Shown piece after piece: positions 35,799 to 44,292 of a stretch of DNA of 64,000 nucleotides. The notes under the pieces are model-generated. The model ran no database searches, had not been told where the DNA came from, and worked only from the letters and a program-made list of their open reading frames with translations. This DNA is from Desulfonatronovibrio hydrogenovorans DSM 9292. Its GTDB lineage: Bacteria > Desulfobacterota > Desulfovibrionia > Desulfovibrionales > Desulfonatronovibrionaceae. Each line of letters opens with the position of its first letter. The first letter of the stretch is position 1. Position numbers and translations under genes: made by a program. The stretch is from positions 49,962-113,961 of the forward strand of contig NZ_JMKT01000001.1 of NCBI RefSeq assembly GCF_000686525.1, given 5' to 3'.

Positions 35799-36173
35799 AT
35801 GATACCTAGTGAACTTCTTTACTCCAGATCCCATGAATGGGTCAAAGTTCAGGACCAGACAGCCCTGACCGGGATAACCTTTTTTGCCCAGGAACAGCTG
35901 GGAGACATTACCTTTGTGGAGCTGCCCCAGCCTGGAACAGACCTTGAAAAAGGACAGGAAATGGGCGTGGTGGAATCAGTCAAGGCAGCCAGTGAAATCT
36001 ATGCCCCTGTTTCCGGTCAGGTGGTGGAGGTCAATCATGAACTGGAAAACTCCCCTGAACTTATCAACCAGGATCCCTATGGCCGGGGATGGCTGGTTAA
36101 GATCAAAGTCCTTGGTCCGGTAACCGGGCTGATCAGTCCTGAAGAGTACGCCGGACTGGTAGAGGGTGATTAA
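35799..36173 (+). CDS. gcvH: Glycine cleavage system H protein
   Basis: The 124-residue protein shows LYSRSHEWVK at the N terminus and the lipoylation site GVVESVKAASEIYAPVSG, where Lys about 63 carries lipoate. ATG 35799 lies 8 nt after GGAGGT; an ATG at 35792 is out of frame. GcvH shuttles the aminomethyl group between the P, T and L proteins. It is first in gcvH-gcvPA-gcvPB-lpd. Confidence 0.95.
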   Translation: MIPSELLYSRSHEWVKVQDQTALTGITFFAQEQLGDITFVELPQPGTDLEKGQEMGVVESVKAASEIYAPVSGQVVEVNHELENSPELINQDPYGRGWLVKIKVLGPVTGLISPEEYAGLVEGD

Positions 36174-36232
36174 CCTGGATTCAACCCCGGGCCCAATTGC
36201 TTTAACCTCAATCTAAACCCAGATATTTTAAG

Positions 36233-37564
36233 ATGCCATACATACCCCACACCCAGGATCAGCAAAAGGAAATGCTTGAAACCATTGGACTCGGTTCCAT
36301 GGACGAGCTTTTCCAGGATATCCCTGAGACCCTGACACCGGAAAAATTCGACCTGCCCCGGGGCAGGAGCGAAATGGAGGTCACGACTTTCCTGAGGCAG
36401 CTGGCCTCCCGGAACAGGACCGGACTCAAAAGCTTTCTCGGGGCTGGATTCTACGACCATTATATACCTGCGGCAGCCCCGGCCCTGGTCTCAAGATCTG
36501 AATTCTACACCGCATATACTCCTTATCAGGCTGAAGCCTCCCAGGGCAGCCTGCAGGCCCTGTTTGAATACCAGACCGCCATGGCCCGGCTCATGGACAT
36601 GGATTATGCCAACGCCTCGGTCTATGACGGCGGAACAGCCATCTACGAAGCCATGATGATGGCGGTCAGACATACCAGACGCAAGAAAATTGTCATTTCC
36701 AGCGACCTGAGCCCCATTTACCAGCACATGCTCCAATGCTACACCAAAAACCTGCACCTGCATCTGGAAACCGTTGATCAATCCAATGGTCTGCCCGATA
36801 CAAAAGGCCTGGCCCGGGCTCTGGATCAGGAGACCGCAGCCCTTATTGTTCAAAACCCCAATTTCTTCGGGAGCATATCCGACTACTCCGATCTTTTCCA
36901 GCAATGCGCAGCCATGGGGGCAGTCTCCATAATTTCTGTCTACCCGGTTCTGCAAAGCGTACTTAAAACCCCGGGTGAAATGAAGGCGGACATTGCAGTG
37001 GCCGAAGGTCAGTCCCTGGGGCTTCCCCTGAGTTTCGGCGGTCCGTACCTGGGGATAATGACCTGCTCCCGGAGTCTCATCCGTCAGATGCCTGGAAGGA
37101 TCGTGGGCAAAACCAGGGATTCCCGGGGAAGGGAAGGATTCGTTTTGACCCTGCAGGCCAGAGAACAGCATATCCGCCGGGAAAAGGCCACTTCGAATAT
37201 CTGTTCCAACCAGAGCCTGTGCGCCCTGCAGGCCCTGGCCTATATCTGCCTGATGGGGCCTGCCGGACTGGAGCAGACTGCCCTGAAAAGCATGGAGCTG
37301 GCCCGCTATGCTGCGGACAAGCTGACCTCCATTCCAGGAGTAAGCCTTTTGAACAAGGCCCCTTTTGGCAATGAATTCGCCATCCGCCTGCCTGTAAGCG
37401 CCTATGACCTCGTCGACAGCCTGGTACCCCGGGGATTTGTCCCGGGCTTTCCTCTGGGCAGGTACTATCCAGGCCTTGAAAACTGTCTGCTCATGGCCTG
37501 CACTGAAAAGATCAGTCCAACAGACATAGGCATGTTGTCCGAGCTCATCAGGGGGGCCCTGTAA
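36233..37564 (+). CDS. gcvPA: Glycine dehydrogenase (decarboxylating) subunit 1
   Basis: The 443-residue protein is the N-terminal half of the P protein, as in clostridia, thermophiles and sulfate reducers. Family motifs seen include FLGAGFYDHYIPA, TAYTPYQAEASQGSLQ, ANASVYDGGTA and the EGQSLGLPLSFGGPYLG region. It pairs with GcvPB to decarboxylate glycine with PLP. The ribosome site is weak. Confidence 0.95.
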   Translation: MPYIPHTQDQQKEMLETIGLGSMDELFQDIPETLTPEKFDLPRGRSEMEVTTFLRQLASRNRTGLKSFLGAGFYDHYIPAAAPALVSRSEFYTAYTPYQAEASQGSLQALFEYQTAMARLMDMDYANASVYDGGTAIYEAMMMAVRHTRRKKIVISSDLSPIYQHMLQCYTKNLHLHLETVDQSNGLPDTKGLARALDQETAALIVQNPNFFGSISDYSDLFQQCAAMGAVSIISVYPVLQSVLKTPGEMKADIAVAEGQSLGLPLSFGGPYLGIMTCSRSLIRQMPGRIVGKTRDSRGREGFVLTLQAREQHIRREKATSNICSNQSLCALQALAYICLMGPAGLEQTALKSMELARYAADKLTSIPGVSLLNKAPFGNEFAIRLPVSAYDLVDSLVPRGFVPGFPLGRYYPGLENCLLMACTEKISPTDIGMLSELIRGAL

Positions 37565-37660
37565 TGGCTTGCCTGCAGTCCGGCTGCTTTGTCTGAACTT
37601 TAATGTTCAGCTGGGTCTTTACAGACCTGTTTTAACCATCAAGGACCGTTTTAAAACACC

Positions 37661-39100
37661 ATGAAGACAATATTTCAAAAATCAATTCCCGGCCGGACCA
37701 GCGCCCAGCAAACCAGGACCGGACCAGCACGCCCTGAACTCATTCCCGAATCCCTGTCCAGACAATCCCCGCCGGATCTGCCCAGGGTGAGTGAACTGGA
37801 CGTTGTCCGTCATTTCACCGGACTGTCCAGACAAAACTTTGGAGTGGATTCCAATTTTTATCCTCTGGGCTCCTGCACCATGAAGTACAATCCCAAGTTC
37901 ATGGAACAGGTGGCTGCACTCCCGGGCTTTACTGATCTGCACCCTTTGCTTCCCCAGCTCAAAGGAGCCGGGCTTTACACCCAGGGGGCCCTCCAGGTGA
38001 TCTATGACCTGGAAGACCTGCTCTGCAGGATAACCGGCATGGACGCCTATACCCTGCAGCCCATGGCCGGAGCCCATGGAGAGCTCACCGGAGCCATGCT
38101 CATGGCTGCTTATCACCGAAAAAAAGGAAACCGCAAAACCAGGCTCATAGTTCCGGATTCAGCCCATGGAACCAATCCGTCCTCTGCTGCCATTGCCGGA
38201 TATGAAGTGGTCAGCATCCAGTCCAAGGACGGGATCATCGATCCTGCAGCCCTTAAGCAGGTTCTGGACGAAAACGTGGCCGGAATAATGATGACCTGCC
38301 CCAACACCCTGGGGCTTTTTGAAACCCATCTGCCGGAAATAGTGGACCTGATCCATTCGGTGGATGGTCTTCTGTACTATGACGGAGCCAACCTGAACGC
38401 CATCCTTGGCCGGATGCTACCGGGCCGGGCCGGTTTTGACGTGGTCCATCTCAATCTGCACAAGACCTTTGGCACCCCCCACGGCAGCGGTGGACCAGGT
38501 TCAGGACCAGTGGGTGTGAATAAAAAGCTTGAGCCTTTTCTCCCGGTATCCAGGGTTGTCCGTCTGGAAGACGGCCAGTTTTTTTTAAAATACGACTATC
38601 CTGATACCATCGGGTATATTGCCCCCTTTTATGGAAACTTCTCTGTCATGCTCAAGGCCTATGCCTATATCCTGAGGCTTGGCCGGGAAGGACTGCTCCG
38701 GGTTTCAGAAAACGCTGTTCTGGCGGCCAACTATCTCAGGAAAAGACTGGAAAAACAGCTTGTCATACCCTACAACCGGATCTGCATGCACGAATTCGTG
38801 GCCTCAGCCGTGAACCAGGCTCAAAACGGGGTCCGGGCCGTTGACATAGCCAAGGCCCTGCTGGACAAAGGCCACTATGCTCCAACTGTGTACTTTCCCC
38901 TTATTGTCAAAGAGTGCCTGATGATCGAGCCCACAGAAACCGAAACCAAGGAAACCCTTGACACTTTTGTGGACGACCTTCTGGAAATCCTGACCAGGGC
39001 TGAAACCGACCCTGAAGCAATCAAGTCTTCTCCCAAGAACCTGCCGGTTACCAGGCTGGATGAAGTCCTGGCAGCCAGAACCATGCACCTTTGCGGATGA
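37661..39100 (+). CDS. gcvPB: Glycine dehydrogenase (decarboxylating) subunit 2
   Basis: The 479-residue C-terminal half of the P protein contains the PLP-binding Lys in HLNLHKTFGTPHGSGGPG, with FYPLGSCTMKYNPK and QPMAGAHGELTGAMLM before it and CMHEFVASA after it. With GcvPA it forms the decarboxylase. It ends 6 bases before lpd. The 96-base gap after gcvPA has no terminator. Confidence 0.96.
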   Translation: MKTIFQKSIPGRTSAQQTRTGPARPELIPESLSRQSPPDLPRVSELDVVRHFTGLSRQNFGVDSNFYPLGSCTMKYNPKFMEQVAALPGFTDLHPLLPQLKGAGLYTQGALQVIYDLEDLLCRITGMDAYTLQPMAGAHGELTGAMLMAAYHRKKGNRKTRLIVPDSAHGTNPSSAAIAGYEVVSIQSKDGIIDPAALKQVLDENVAGIMMTCPNTLGLFETHLPEIVDLIHSVDGLLYYDGANLNAILGRMLPGRAGFDVVHLNLHKTFGTPHGSGGPGSGPVGVNKKLEPFLPVSRVVRLEDGQFFLKYDYPDTIGYIAPFYGNFSVMLKAYAYILRLGREGLLRVSENAVLAANYLRKRLEKQLVIPYNRICMHEFVASAVNQAQNGVRAVDIAKALLDKGHYAPTVYFPLIVKECLMIEPTETETKETLDTFVDDLLEILTRAETDPEAIKSSPKNLPVTRLDEVLAARTMHLCG

Positions 39101-39106
39101 TGGATC

Positions 39107-40459
39107 ATGAATTTTGAACTGGTCATCATCGGTGCCGGACCCGGGGGATATGCAGCAGCCCTTGCAGCAGGCCGGAACGGCCTGAAAACAGCCCTGGTGG
39201 AATCCGGCCCCCTTGGAGGAACGTGTCTGAACAAGGGCTGCGTCCCTACCAAGCTCCTGCTGGGCACTACCAGTCCGGAAGCTGAGCTGGATGGCCAGAA
39301 AAGGCTCAGACTGGCCCGGGGTGAGATCAGCTTTGATCTGGCAGCTGTTCAGAACCGCAAAAAAATCCTGATCAGTGCCACCCGGAAATCCATGCAGGAC
39401 AGCCTGGAAAAGGCGGGAATAACCATTGTCCAGGGCCGGGCCAGACTGGATGGTCCGGGCCGGCTGGTGGTGGAGGATGAGACCATAAAGTACTCCAGCC
39501 TGATTCTGGCCATGGGTTCCAGAAGCGGCAGCCCCCCTGCTGTTTCTCCGGACCATGACCGGATCCTGACTTCCACCAGCGCCCTGGAACTGGAGACTGT
39601 GCCTGAATCCTTGGCTGTCATCGGAGCCGGACCTGTAGGCATTGAACTGGCTGAGATTTTTTCGCGGCTGGGTACGGAAATCACCCTTATTGAAGCCCTG
39701 GACTCGGTGGCTCCCCACGAAGACCCGCAAATCGGACTTGAACTGACCAGATACTTTAAAAGAAAAAAATGGGTCCTGAAAACAGGGGTCAGGGTGGAAT
39801 CCGTCAGCCCGGGCAGCTCCGGCCTGGTCATCCGCCTGGACAGCGGCCAGGAGGTTGAGGTGGAAAAGTGCCTGGTGGCTACAGGCCGGCTCCCGGCCGG
39901 CTCCGGCATGAACCTCAAGTCCGCAGATATTCAGACTCAGGGGCCGGGCTGGATAAAGACCGACCAGTACCTCCGGGCTGCCCCGGGGATCTATGCTGTG
40001 GGGGATGTCAACGGAAAATCAATGTATGCCCATGCTGCATCCCACCAGGCTGAGTATGCAGTAGCCCATATCCTGGGTGCTCAAACCAGCCCCTATCCTT
40101 TTCCGGCCATTCCCTCCTGCATCTATGGTTCCATGGAGGTTGTCCGGACTGGAATTCTTCCGGACCACCCCTGGCTCCGGGAAAAGGAGATAAAGGTCTC
40201 CAAAGCCATGACTGCGGCCAATCCCATTGTCCAGGGACACGGACTGATCCAGGGTTTTATCAAGGTATTCTGGTCCCAGGGCCGGGTGACAGGCATCACC
40301 GGTGCAGGTCACGGGCTGTCCGGACTGGTCAACCTCTGCCAGGTCATCACTCAGCAGCAATGGACGAAGCAAGAGGCCAGACAGTATATTTTTGCTCACC
40401 CCACCCTGGATGAGACATTAAAAGAGGCCCTTTTAGCCCCCTGGCTTGAAAACGGATGA
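39107..40459 (+). CDS. lpd: Dihydrolipoamide dehydrogenase (glycine cleavage L protein)
   Basis: The 450-residue flavoprotein shows FAD motif IIGAGPGGYAAALAAGRNG, redox Cys pair GGTCLNKGCVPTK, NAD motif VIGAGPVGIELAEIFSRLG, YAVGDVNGKSMYAHAA and a C-terminal AHPTLDETLKEA with the catalytic His-Glu pair. It reoxidises the lipoyl arm of GcvH. It completes the H-PA-PB-L set; no gcvT is present in this window, so the T protein must be encoded elsewhere. Confidence 0.94.
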   Translation: MNFELVIIGAGPGGYAAALAAGRNGLKTALVESGPLGGTCLNKGCVPTKLLLGTTSPEAELDGQKRLRLARGEISFDLAAVQNRKKILISATRKSMQDSLEKAGITIVQGRARLDGPGRLVVEDETIKYSSLILAMGSRSGSPPAVSPDHDRILTSTSALELETVPESLAVIGAGPVGIELAEIFSRLGTEITLIEALDSVAPHEDPQIGLELTRYFKRKKWVLKTGVRVESVSPGSSGLVIRLDSGQEVEVEKCLVATGRLPAGSGMNLKSADIQTQGPGWIKTDQYLRAAPGIYAVGDVNGKSMYAHAASHQAEYAVAHILGAQTSPYPFPAIPSCIYGSMEVVRTGILPDHPWLREKEIKVSKAMTAANPIVQGHGLIQGFIKVFWSQGRVTGITGAGHGLSGLVNLCQVITQQQWTKQEARQYIFAHPTLDETLKEALLAPWLENG

Positions 40460-40476
40460 CTCTGCCTAATTACAAC

Positions 40477-40505
40477 TTGACTAAAGCTCAGCAGGTGGAT
40501 ATTTT
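40477..40505 (+). promoter_or_regulatory. Sigma-70 promoter for rpmH
   Basis: TTGACT (40477-40482) and TATTTT (40500-40505) are separated by exactly 17 bases. The expected start near 40512 leaves a short leader with AAGGAGA 5-10 nt before the rpmH ATG. It is the best-formed promoter I found in the window. Confidence 0.7.
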
Positions 40506-40536
40506 GCTTATTTACTTTTTTTAAGGAGAAGAGATC

Positions 40537-40671
40537 ATGAAAAGAACATATCAGCCCAGCAGGATCAAAAGAAAAAGGACCCATGGTTTCCGGGTCCGGA
40601 TGAAGACCAAGAACGGTCGGGCCGTGATCAACCGCAGAAGGGCCAAGGGAAGAAAGAGATTGTCCGTTTAA
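40537..40671 (+). CDS. rpmH: 50S ribosomal protein L34
   Basis: The 44-residue protein has the full L34 pattern: [18 protein letters not shown], then a basic stretch ending KGRKRLSV. It follows AAGGAGAAGAGATC. It starts the rpmH-rnpA-yidD-yidC-jag-mnmE cluster normally found near the replication origin. dnaA is not upstream here; glycine cleavage genes are. Confidence 0.97.
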   Translation: MKRTYQPSRIKRKRTHGFRVRMKTKNGRAVINRRRAKGRKRLSV

Positions 40672-41018
40672 CCTTTGGCAGGCATTTACGCATAACCAAA
40701 CGGCCCCTTTACCAGGAGTGCTACTCCAGGGGCCGTCGCTATTTTACACCAAGCTTCATTGTTTTTATCCGGGCCAATCACCAGCCCTCATGGCGCCTGG
40801 GAATAGCAGTTTCCGGCAAAGTGGGCCCGGCAGTCAAGCGCAACAGGGTCAAAAGGCTTATCAGGGAGTTCTTCAGGGTCAACCAGCACAGCATTGGACT
40901 CAAGGCTGACTTTGTTGTGGTCTGCAAAAAAAGCATTGATCTGGACAACCTTACTCAGCAGCAGGTCAACCAGGAAATCACTGATCTGCTTTCCCGGATC
41001 GGCAATCAAATACTTTGA
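40659..41018 (+). CDS. rnpA: Ribonuclease P protein component, apparent ATT start
   Basis: The frame reads (I/M)[33 protein letters not shown], then the RNase P signature [14 protein letters not shown] and a C-terminal acidic/helical tail; 119 residues from 40659. Between 40521 and 40820 there is no ATG, GTG or TTG in this frame, while the conserved part already begins near 40665. The best start is ATT 40659, which overlaps the last 13 bases of rpmH and has GGGA about 8 nt upstream. Infrequent ATT starts are known for infC and could allow coupling to L34 translation. A downstream GTG at 40821 would delete half the protein. The product binds RNase P RNA for tRNA 5' maturation. Confidence 0.85.
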   Translation: MVRLTFGRHLRITKRPLYQECYSRGRRYFTPSFIVFIRANHQPSWRLGIAVSGKVGPAVKRNRVKRLIREFFRVNQHSIGLKADFVVVCKKSIDLDNLTQQQVNQEITDLLSRIGNQIL

Positions 41019-41083
41019 CCGGGAAAACCAAACTTCCCGGCCCGGCAGGGCTTTGGAGAAGTAAAATCTATGCCGCCAATGAG

Positions 41084-41389
41084 ATGCGATATATTTTTAT
41101 AAAATTGATAACCTTATACCAGACCGCATTGTCGCCCCTTTTCCCCTGTGTTTGCCGTTTCCAACCCACGTGCTCGGAATACTCAAGAGAGGCGATTCAG
41201 GCTCACGGGGCCATCAAGGGCCTGGCCCTGACCATTTTTCGCCTGGCCAGATGCAACCCTTTATTCAAGGCCGGGCTGGATCCAGTCCCGGAAAAATTCT
41301 CATTCCGGGCTTTGTTCAAAGCACTCCCTAATCCGGACTCCTCCTGCCCGCGGTCTGTCAAATCCATTCTTAGGAGCCAGAAAACATAA
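41084..41389 (+). CDS. yidD: Membrane protein insertion efficiency factor
   Basis: The 101-residue protein reads [20 protein letters not shown], then [15 protein letters not shown] and [21 protein letters not shown], all hallmark YidD segments with three conserved Cys. The normal product is 70-85 residues; the tail here is longer. An upstream TTG (41015) is in frame but not needed. Its TAA overlaps the yidC ATG by one base. Confidence 0.93.
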   Translation: MRYIFIKLITLYQTALSPLFPCVCRFQPTCSEYSREAIQAHGAIKGLALTIFRLARCNPLFKAGLDPVPEKFSFRALFKALPNPDSSCPRSVKSILRSQKT

Positions 41390-43107
41390 TGGAAATTCAT
41401 AGAGTCCTTATCGCTGTTGTCCTGTCCCTGGGTGTCCTGCTGCTGTGGAATTTCCTGTTCCCTCCTGCTCCGCCCCAAAGGGCCACCACTGATGAGCCTG
41501 TTGCAGAACAGCGCATCTCTCCTGATGCGCTCCAGCCGGACTATGTTGCTCCTGGAGAGCTCAGACCAAGGGAAGCAGCCCGGTTTGAAGCGGTGGAGGG
41601 CAGACAGATCGTGGTGGAAACACCTCTTTACCGGGCCACCTTCAACAGTTCAGGCGGAGTTCTGGAGCACTTTCTGCTCAAACAGTTCAGCCAGACCATT
41701 GACCCAGACTCTGCCCAAATCGACCTCATCACCCCCAGATCTCTGATGCGGGGCCCCATGGGTATCTCCTGGAACAGAGTTCCTACATGGATCGAAGGAG
41801 AATGGTCCTTTGAAGGCGATGATATAAACCTTGGGCCCGGCGAAGAAAAAAGCCTCATTTTTACCGGACGGGTAGGCGGGGTTGAAATCATCAGAAAGAT
41901 GACCTTCCTGGCAGACACTTATGAAATCAGAGAAGAAATAGAGGTTATCAACACTACCGACTCCCAGGTGGTGGGTGAACTGGGCAATATCCTGGCCACG
42001 CCTGCTTTTTCCGATGACCGCTACAACCCGACCAGGGTGGCCTATTTTGACCAGAGCGGGCTGAGCCATGAAAAAGACCGCCAGCTCAGGGACGGCTTCA
42101 CCCATCAAAACGGCTTAAAATGGGGGGCCATCGGCAACCATTACTTTCTTCTGGCCTTTGTTCCCCAGACTGCCCAGGATTCCACCCTCAGGGCTGACCT
42201 GGAGAATGAAATCTACCGGATCACCGTGTCCGAAAGTTTGTATATCGAACCCGGCATGGCCAGGATCATGGCCAACACCTATTATATCGGCCCCAAGGAC
42301 CGGGAATTTCTCAGGGACGCCCCGGCCGAGCTGCACAGGGCCATCTATTACGGCTGGTTCAATATTATTGCCAAGCCTCTGATCATTTCACTGAATTTTT
42401 TCCACAGTCACACCGGCAACTACGGGGTGGCCATCCTCCTGCTGACCCTGGTGGTCAAAATCATCTTCTGGCCTCTGGCCCAGAAGAGTTATAAGTCCAT
42501 GAACCAGCTCAAGAAGCTGCAGCCCATGATGGCCAAAATCAGGGAAAAATACAAAGACGATCGTCAAAAGATGAATGAAGAGATGATGCGTCTGTACAAG
42601 ACCTACAAGGTCAATCCGGCTGGCGGCTGCCTGCCCATTCTGGTCCAGATACCAGTGTTTATTGCCCTGTACCAGGGACTGATGGGTGCGGTTGAACTGC
42701 GGCATGCTGCATTCATCTATTACCTGCCCTTTACAGACATCGTCTGGCTGGCTGATCTGTCGGCCAGAGATCCGTTTTACATAACTCCCCTGGTGATGGG
42801 GGCCACAATGTTTTTACAGCAGAAAATGGCTCCGGCACCGGGCGATCCACTTCAGGCCAAGATAATGCTTTTTCTGCCCCTGGTCTTTATATTCATTTTC
42901 ATCACCTTCCCTTCAGGGCTGGTACTTTACTGGCTGGCCAACAATGTGCTTTCCATTGGTCAGCAGTGGTGGGTGCTCAGAAGTGCCGGCAATAAGCCCC
43001 TTGTGAAGGCCGATGACCAGAAAGATGAACCCCAGGTCGAGGAAAAGCAGGACAAGCCCAAGCCGTCACCAGCTCGCAAGGCGGCCAAAAAGAGGAAAAA
43101 GAAATAA
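41389..43107 (+). CDS. yidC: Membrane protein insertase YidC
   Basis: The 572-residue protein starts with membrane span VLIAVVLSLGVLLLWNFLF. It then has a large periplasmic beta domain (residues ~60-330) with TYEIREEIEVIN, and a conserved five-helix core including HTGNYGVAILLLTLVVKII, PAGGCLPILVQIPVFIALY and FPSGLVLYWLANNVLSI. The hydrophilic groove residues are in the core. The C-terminal tail is Lys-rich (AKKRKKK), which helps bind the ribosome. It inserts and folds inner-membrane proteins with or without SecYEG. Confidence 0.96.
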   Translation: MEIHRVLIAVVLSLGVLLLWNFLFPPAPPQRATTDEPVAEQRISPDALQPDYVAPGELRPREAARFEAVEGRQIVVETPLYRATFNSSGGVLEHFLLKQFSQTIDPDSAQIDLITPRSLMRGPMGISWNRVPTWIEGEWSFEGDDINLGPGEEKSLIFTGRVGGVEIIRKMTFLADTYEIREEIEVINTTDSQVVGELGNILATPAFSDDRYNPTRVAYFDQSGLSHEKDRQLRDGFTHQNGLKWGAIGNHYFLLAFVPQTAQDSTLRADLENEIYRITVSESLYIEPGMARIMANTYYIGPKDREFLRDAPAELHRAIYYGWFNIIAKPLIISLNFFHSHTGNYGVAILLLTLVVKIIFWPLAQKSYKSMNQLKKLQPMMAKIREKYKDDRQKMNEEMMRLYKTYKVNPAGGCLPILVQIPVFIALYQGLMGAVELRHAAFIYYLPFTDIVWLADLSARDPFYITPLVMGATMFLQQKMAPAPGDPLQAKIMLFLPLVFIFIFITFPSGLVLYWLANNVLSIGQQWWVLRSAGNKPLVKADDQKDEPQVEEKQDKPKPSPARKAAKKRKKK

Positions 43108-43115
43108 CCCTGACT

Positions 43116-43145
43116 GCCGGATCAGAATGCCTGCAGCGATCCGGC
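43116..43145 (+). terminator. Weak terminator-like hairpin after yidC
   Basis: GCCGGATC (43116-43123) pairs with GATCCGGC (43138-43145) over a 14-nt loop. The following bases are CCAAAAACC, not a T-run, so efficiency is doubtful. It lies in the 243-base gap before jag. Confidence 0.35.
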
Positions 43146-43350
43146 CCAAAAACCTGTTCTTTGAAATCACACTAATCAGGCAACTCACTGACCGGACATG
43201 CCATTGATGTTCACCTCGGTCCAGATTGAACACCTTTCTGCCCGGGGCGGACTGAAAGCGCTTTCCCTGTTTTGCCCGACTCGGGCCTGACGGCGCTTAA
43301 AAGCCCATTTTATCCATGTCTGGTTGAATGCAGTCTTTTAAGGAGCAACA

Positions 43351-44232
43351 ATGGAAGATTACATTGAATTCTCAGGCAAGGACGTTGACGACGCTATTGC
43401 CAACGCCTGCACCTACTTTGGAATTGATCGCGACAAGCTGGAGATTGAAATCGAGAGCGGAGGCTCTTCAGGCATATTCGGACTGGTAGGGGTCAAAAAG
43501 GCCAGAATAAAGGCCAGGAAAAGGTCCCGGATCAACGATGACCAGCTGGACCGTCCCCGGAAGAATGCCCAGCCTAAGGCACCTGAAACCGGGCAGGCCA
43601 ATGCCAGGCAGCCCGAAAAGGAGCCTGTTCCTCCGCCTGAACCTGCTCAAATGGAAAAAAAACCCCAGGAGCCCGATCACTCCCAGACTGAACCCGAAAT
43701 CCAGGATGCTGAACCTGAAAAAGCCCCTCAGGCAAAGGAAGTTTATCCCCAAGATCCTGAACTCAAGGAGTTCATATCCAGCCTCATGGTCCAGCTGATC
43801 ACCCCACTTTCGCCGGACGCCAAAATCACTATTGATGATCAGACCAGGCCCATCAGCGTGGTGATCAAGGACCAGAGCTCGTCTGAACTGCTTATTGGCC
43901 GGGATGGACAGACCTTGAGCGCCATCCAGTACATTGCCAACCGGATCATAGCCAAAAGCAGGCCCGGTGCAGCCAGGGTCCAGCTGGATACTGAAGATTT
44001 TCTGGAAAAGCAGAATGAAAAACTCCAGCAGAATGCCTATCAGCTGGCCACCAAGGCCAAAAAAATCGGCAAGACCATGAGCACCAAGCCCTTGAGTTCC
44101 TACCATCGCAGGATAGTCCACATGGCCCTGCAGAGCGACAAAAAAATTCGGACCAAGAGTAAGGGCGACGGTCCAATGAAAAGAGTACTCATCGTGCCCA
44201 AACAGCGACGGAAAAAACCTTCCCAGGAATAA
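43351..44232 (+). CDS. jag: Jag/KhpB family RNA-binding protein (Jag_N, KH, R3H)
   Basis: The 293-residue protein has a Jag N-terminal domain at 1-55 (EFSGKDVDDAIANACTYFG; GGSSGIFGLVGVKKARI). A long Pro/Glu/Lys-rich linker spans 60-135. A KH domain at ~145-225 carries LIGRDGQTLSAIQYIANRI. An R3H motif near 255 reads LSSYHRRIVHMALQ. It is a cytosolic RNA-binding protein linked to cell-envelope and division control, usually downstream of yidC as here. The ribosome site AAGGAGC is 43340-43346. Confidence 0.93.
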   Translation: MEDYIEFSGKDVDDAIANACTYFGIDRDKLEIEIESGGSSGIFGLVGVKKARIKARKRSRINDDQLDRPRKNAQPKAPETGQANARQPEKEPVPPPEPAQMEKKPQEPDHSQTEPEIQDAEPEKAPQAKEVYPQDPELKEFISSLMVQLITPLSPDAKITIDDQTRPISVVIKDQSSSELLIGRDGQTLSAIQYIANRIIAKSRPGAARVQLDTEDFLEKQNEKLQQNAYQLATKAKKIGKTMSTKPLSSYHRRIVHMALQSDKKIRTKSKGDGPMKRVLIVPKQRRKKPSQE

Positions 44233-44244
44233 TCCGGATAAAGC

Positions 44245-44277
44245 GGGGCGGAGAAACATTCTCCGCCCCTTTTTTTA
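44245..44277 (+). terminator. Rho-independent terminator after jag
   Basis: GGGGCGGAGAA (44245-44255) and TTCTCCGCCCC (44259-44269) form a perfect 11-bp stem with loop ACA, followed by TTTTTTTT. It sits 16 bases before mnmE, so mnmE needs its own start or read-through. Confidence 0.88.
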
Positions 44278-44292
44278 TTCCAGGCAACTTGC

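Noticed and set aside
40821..41018. rnpA starting at GTG 40821
   Set aside because: It would remove the conserved N-terminal half, including [11 protein letters not shown].
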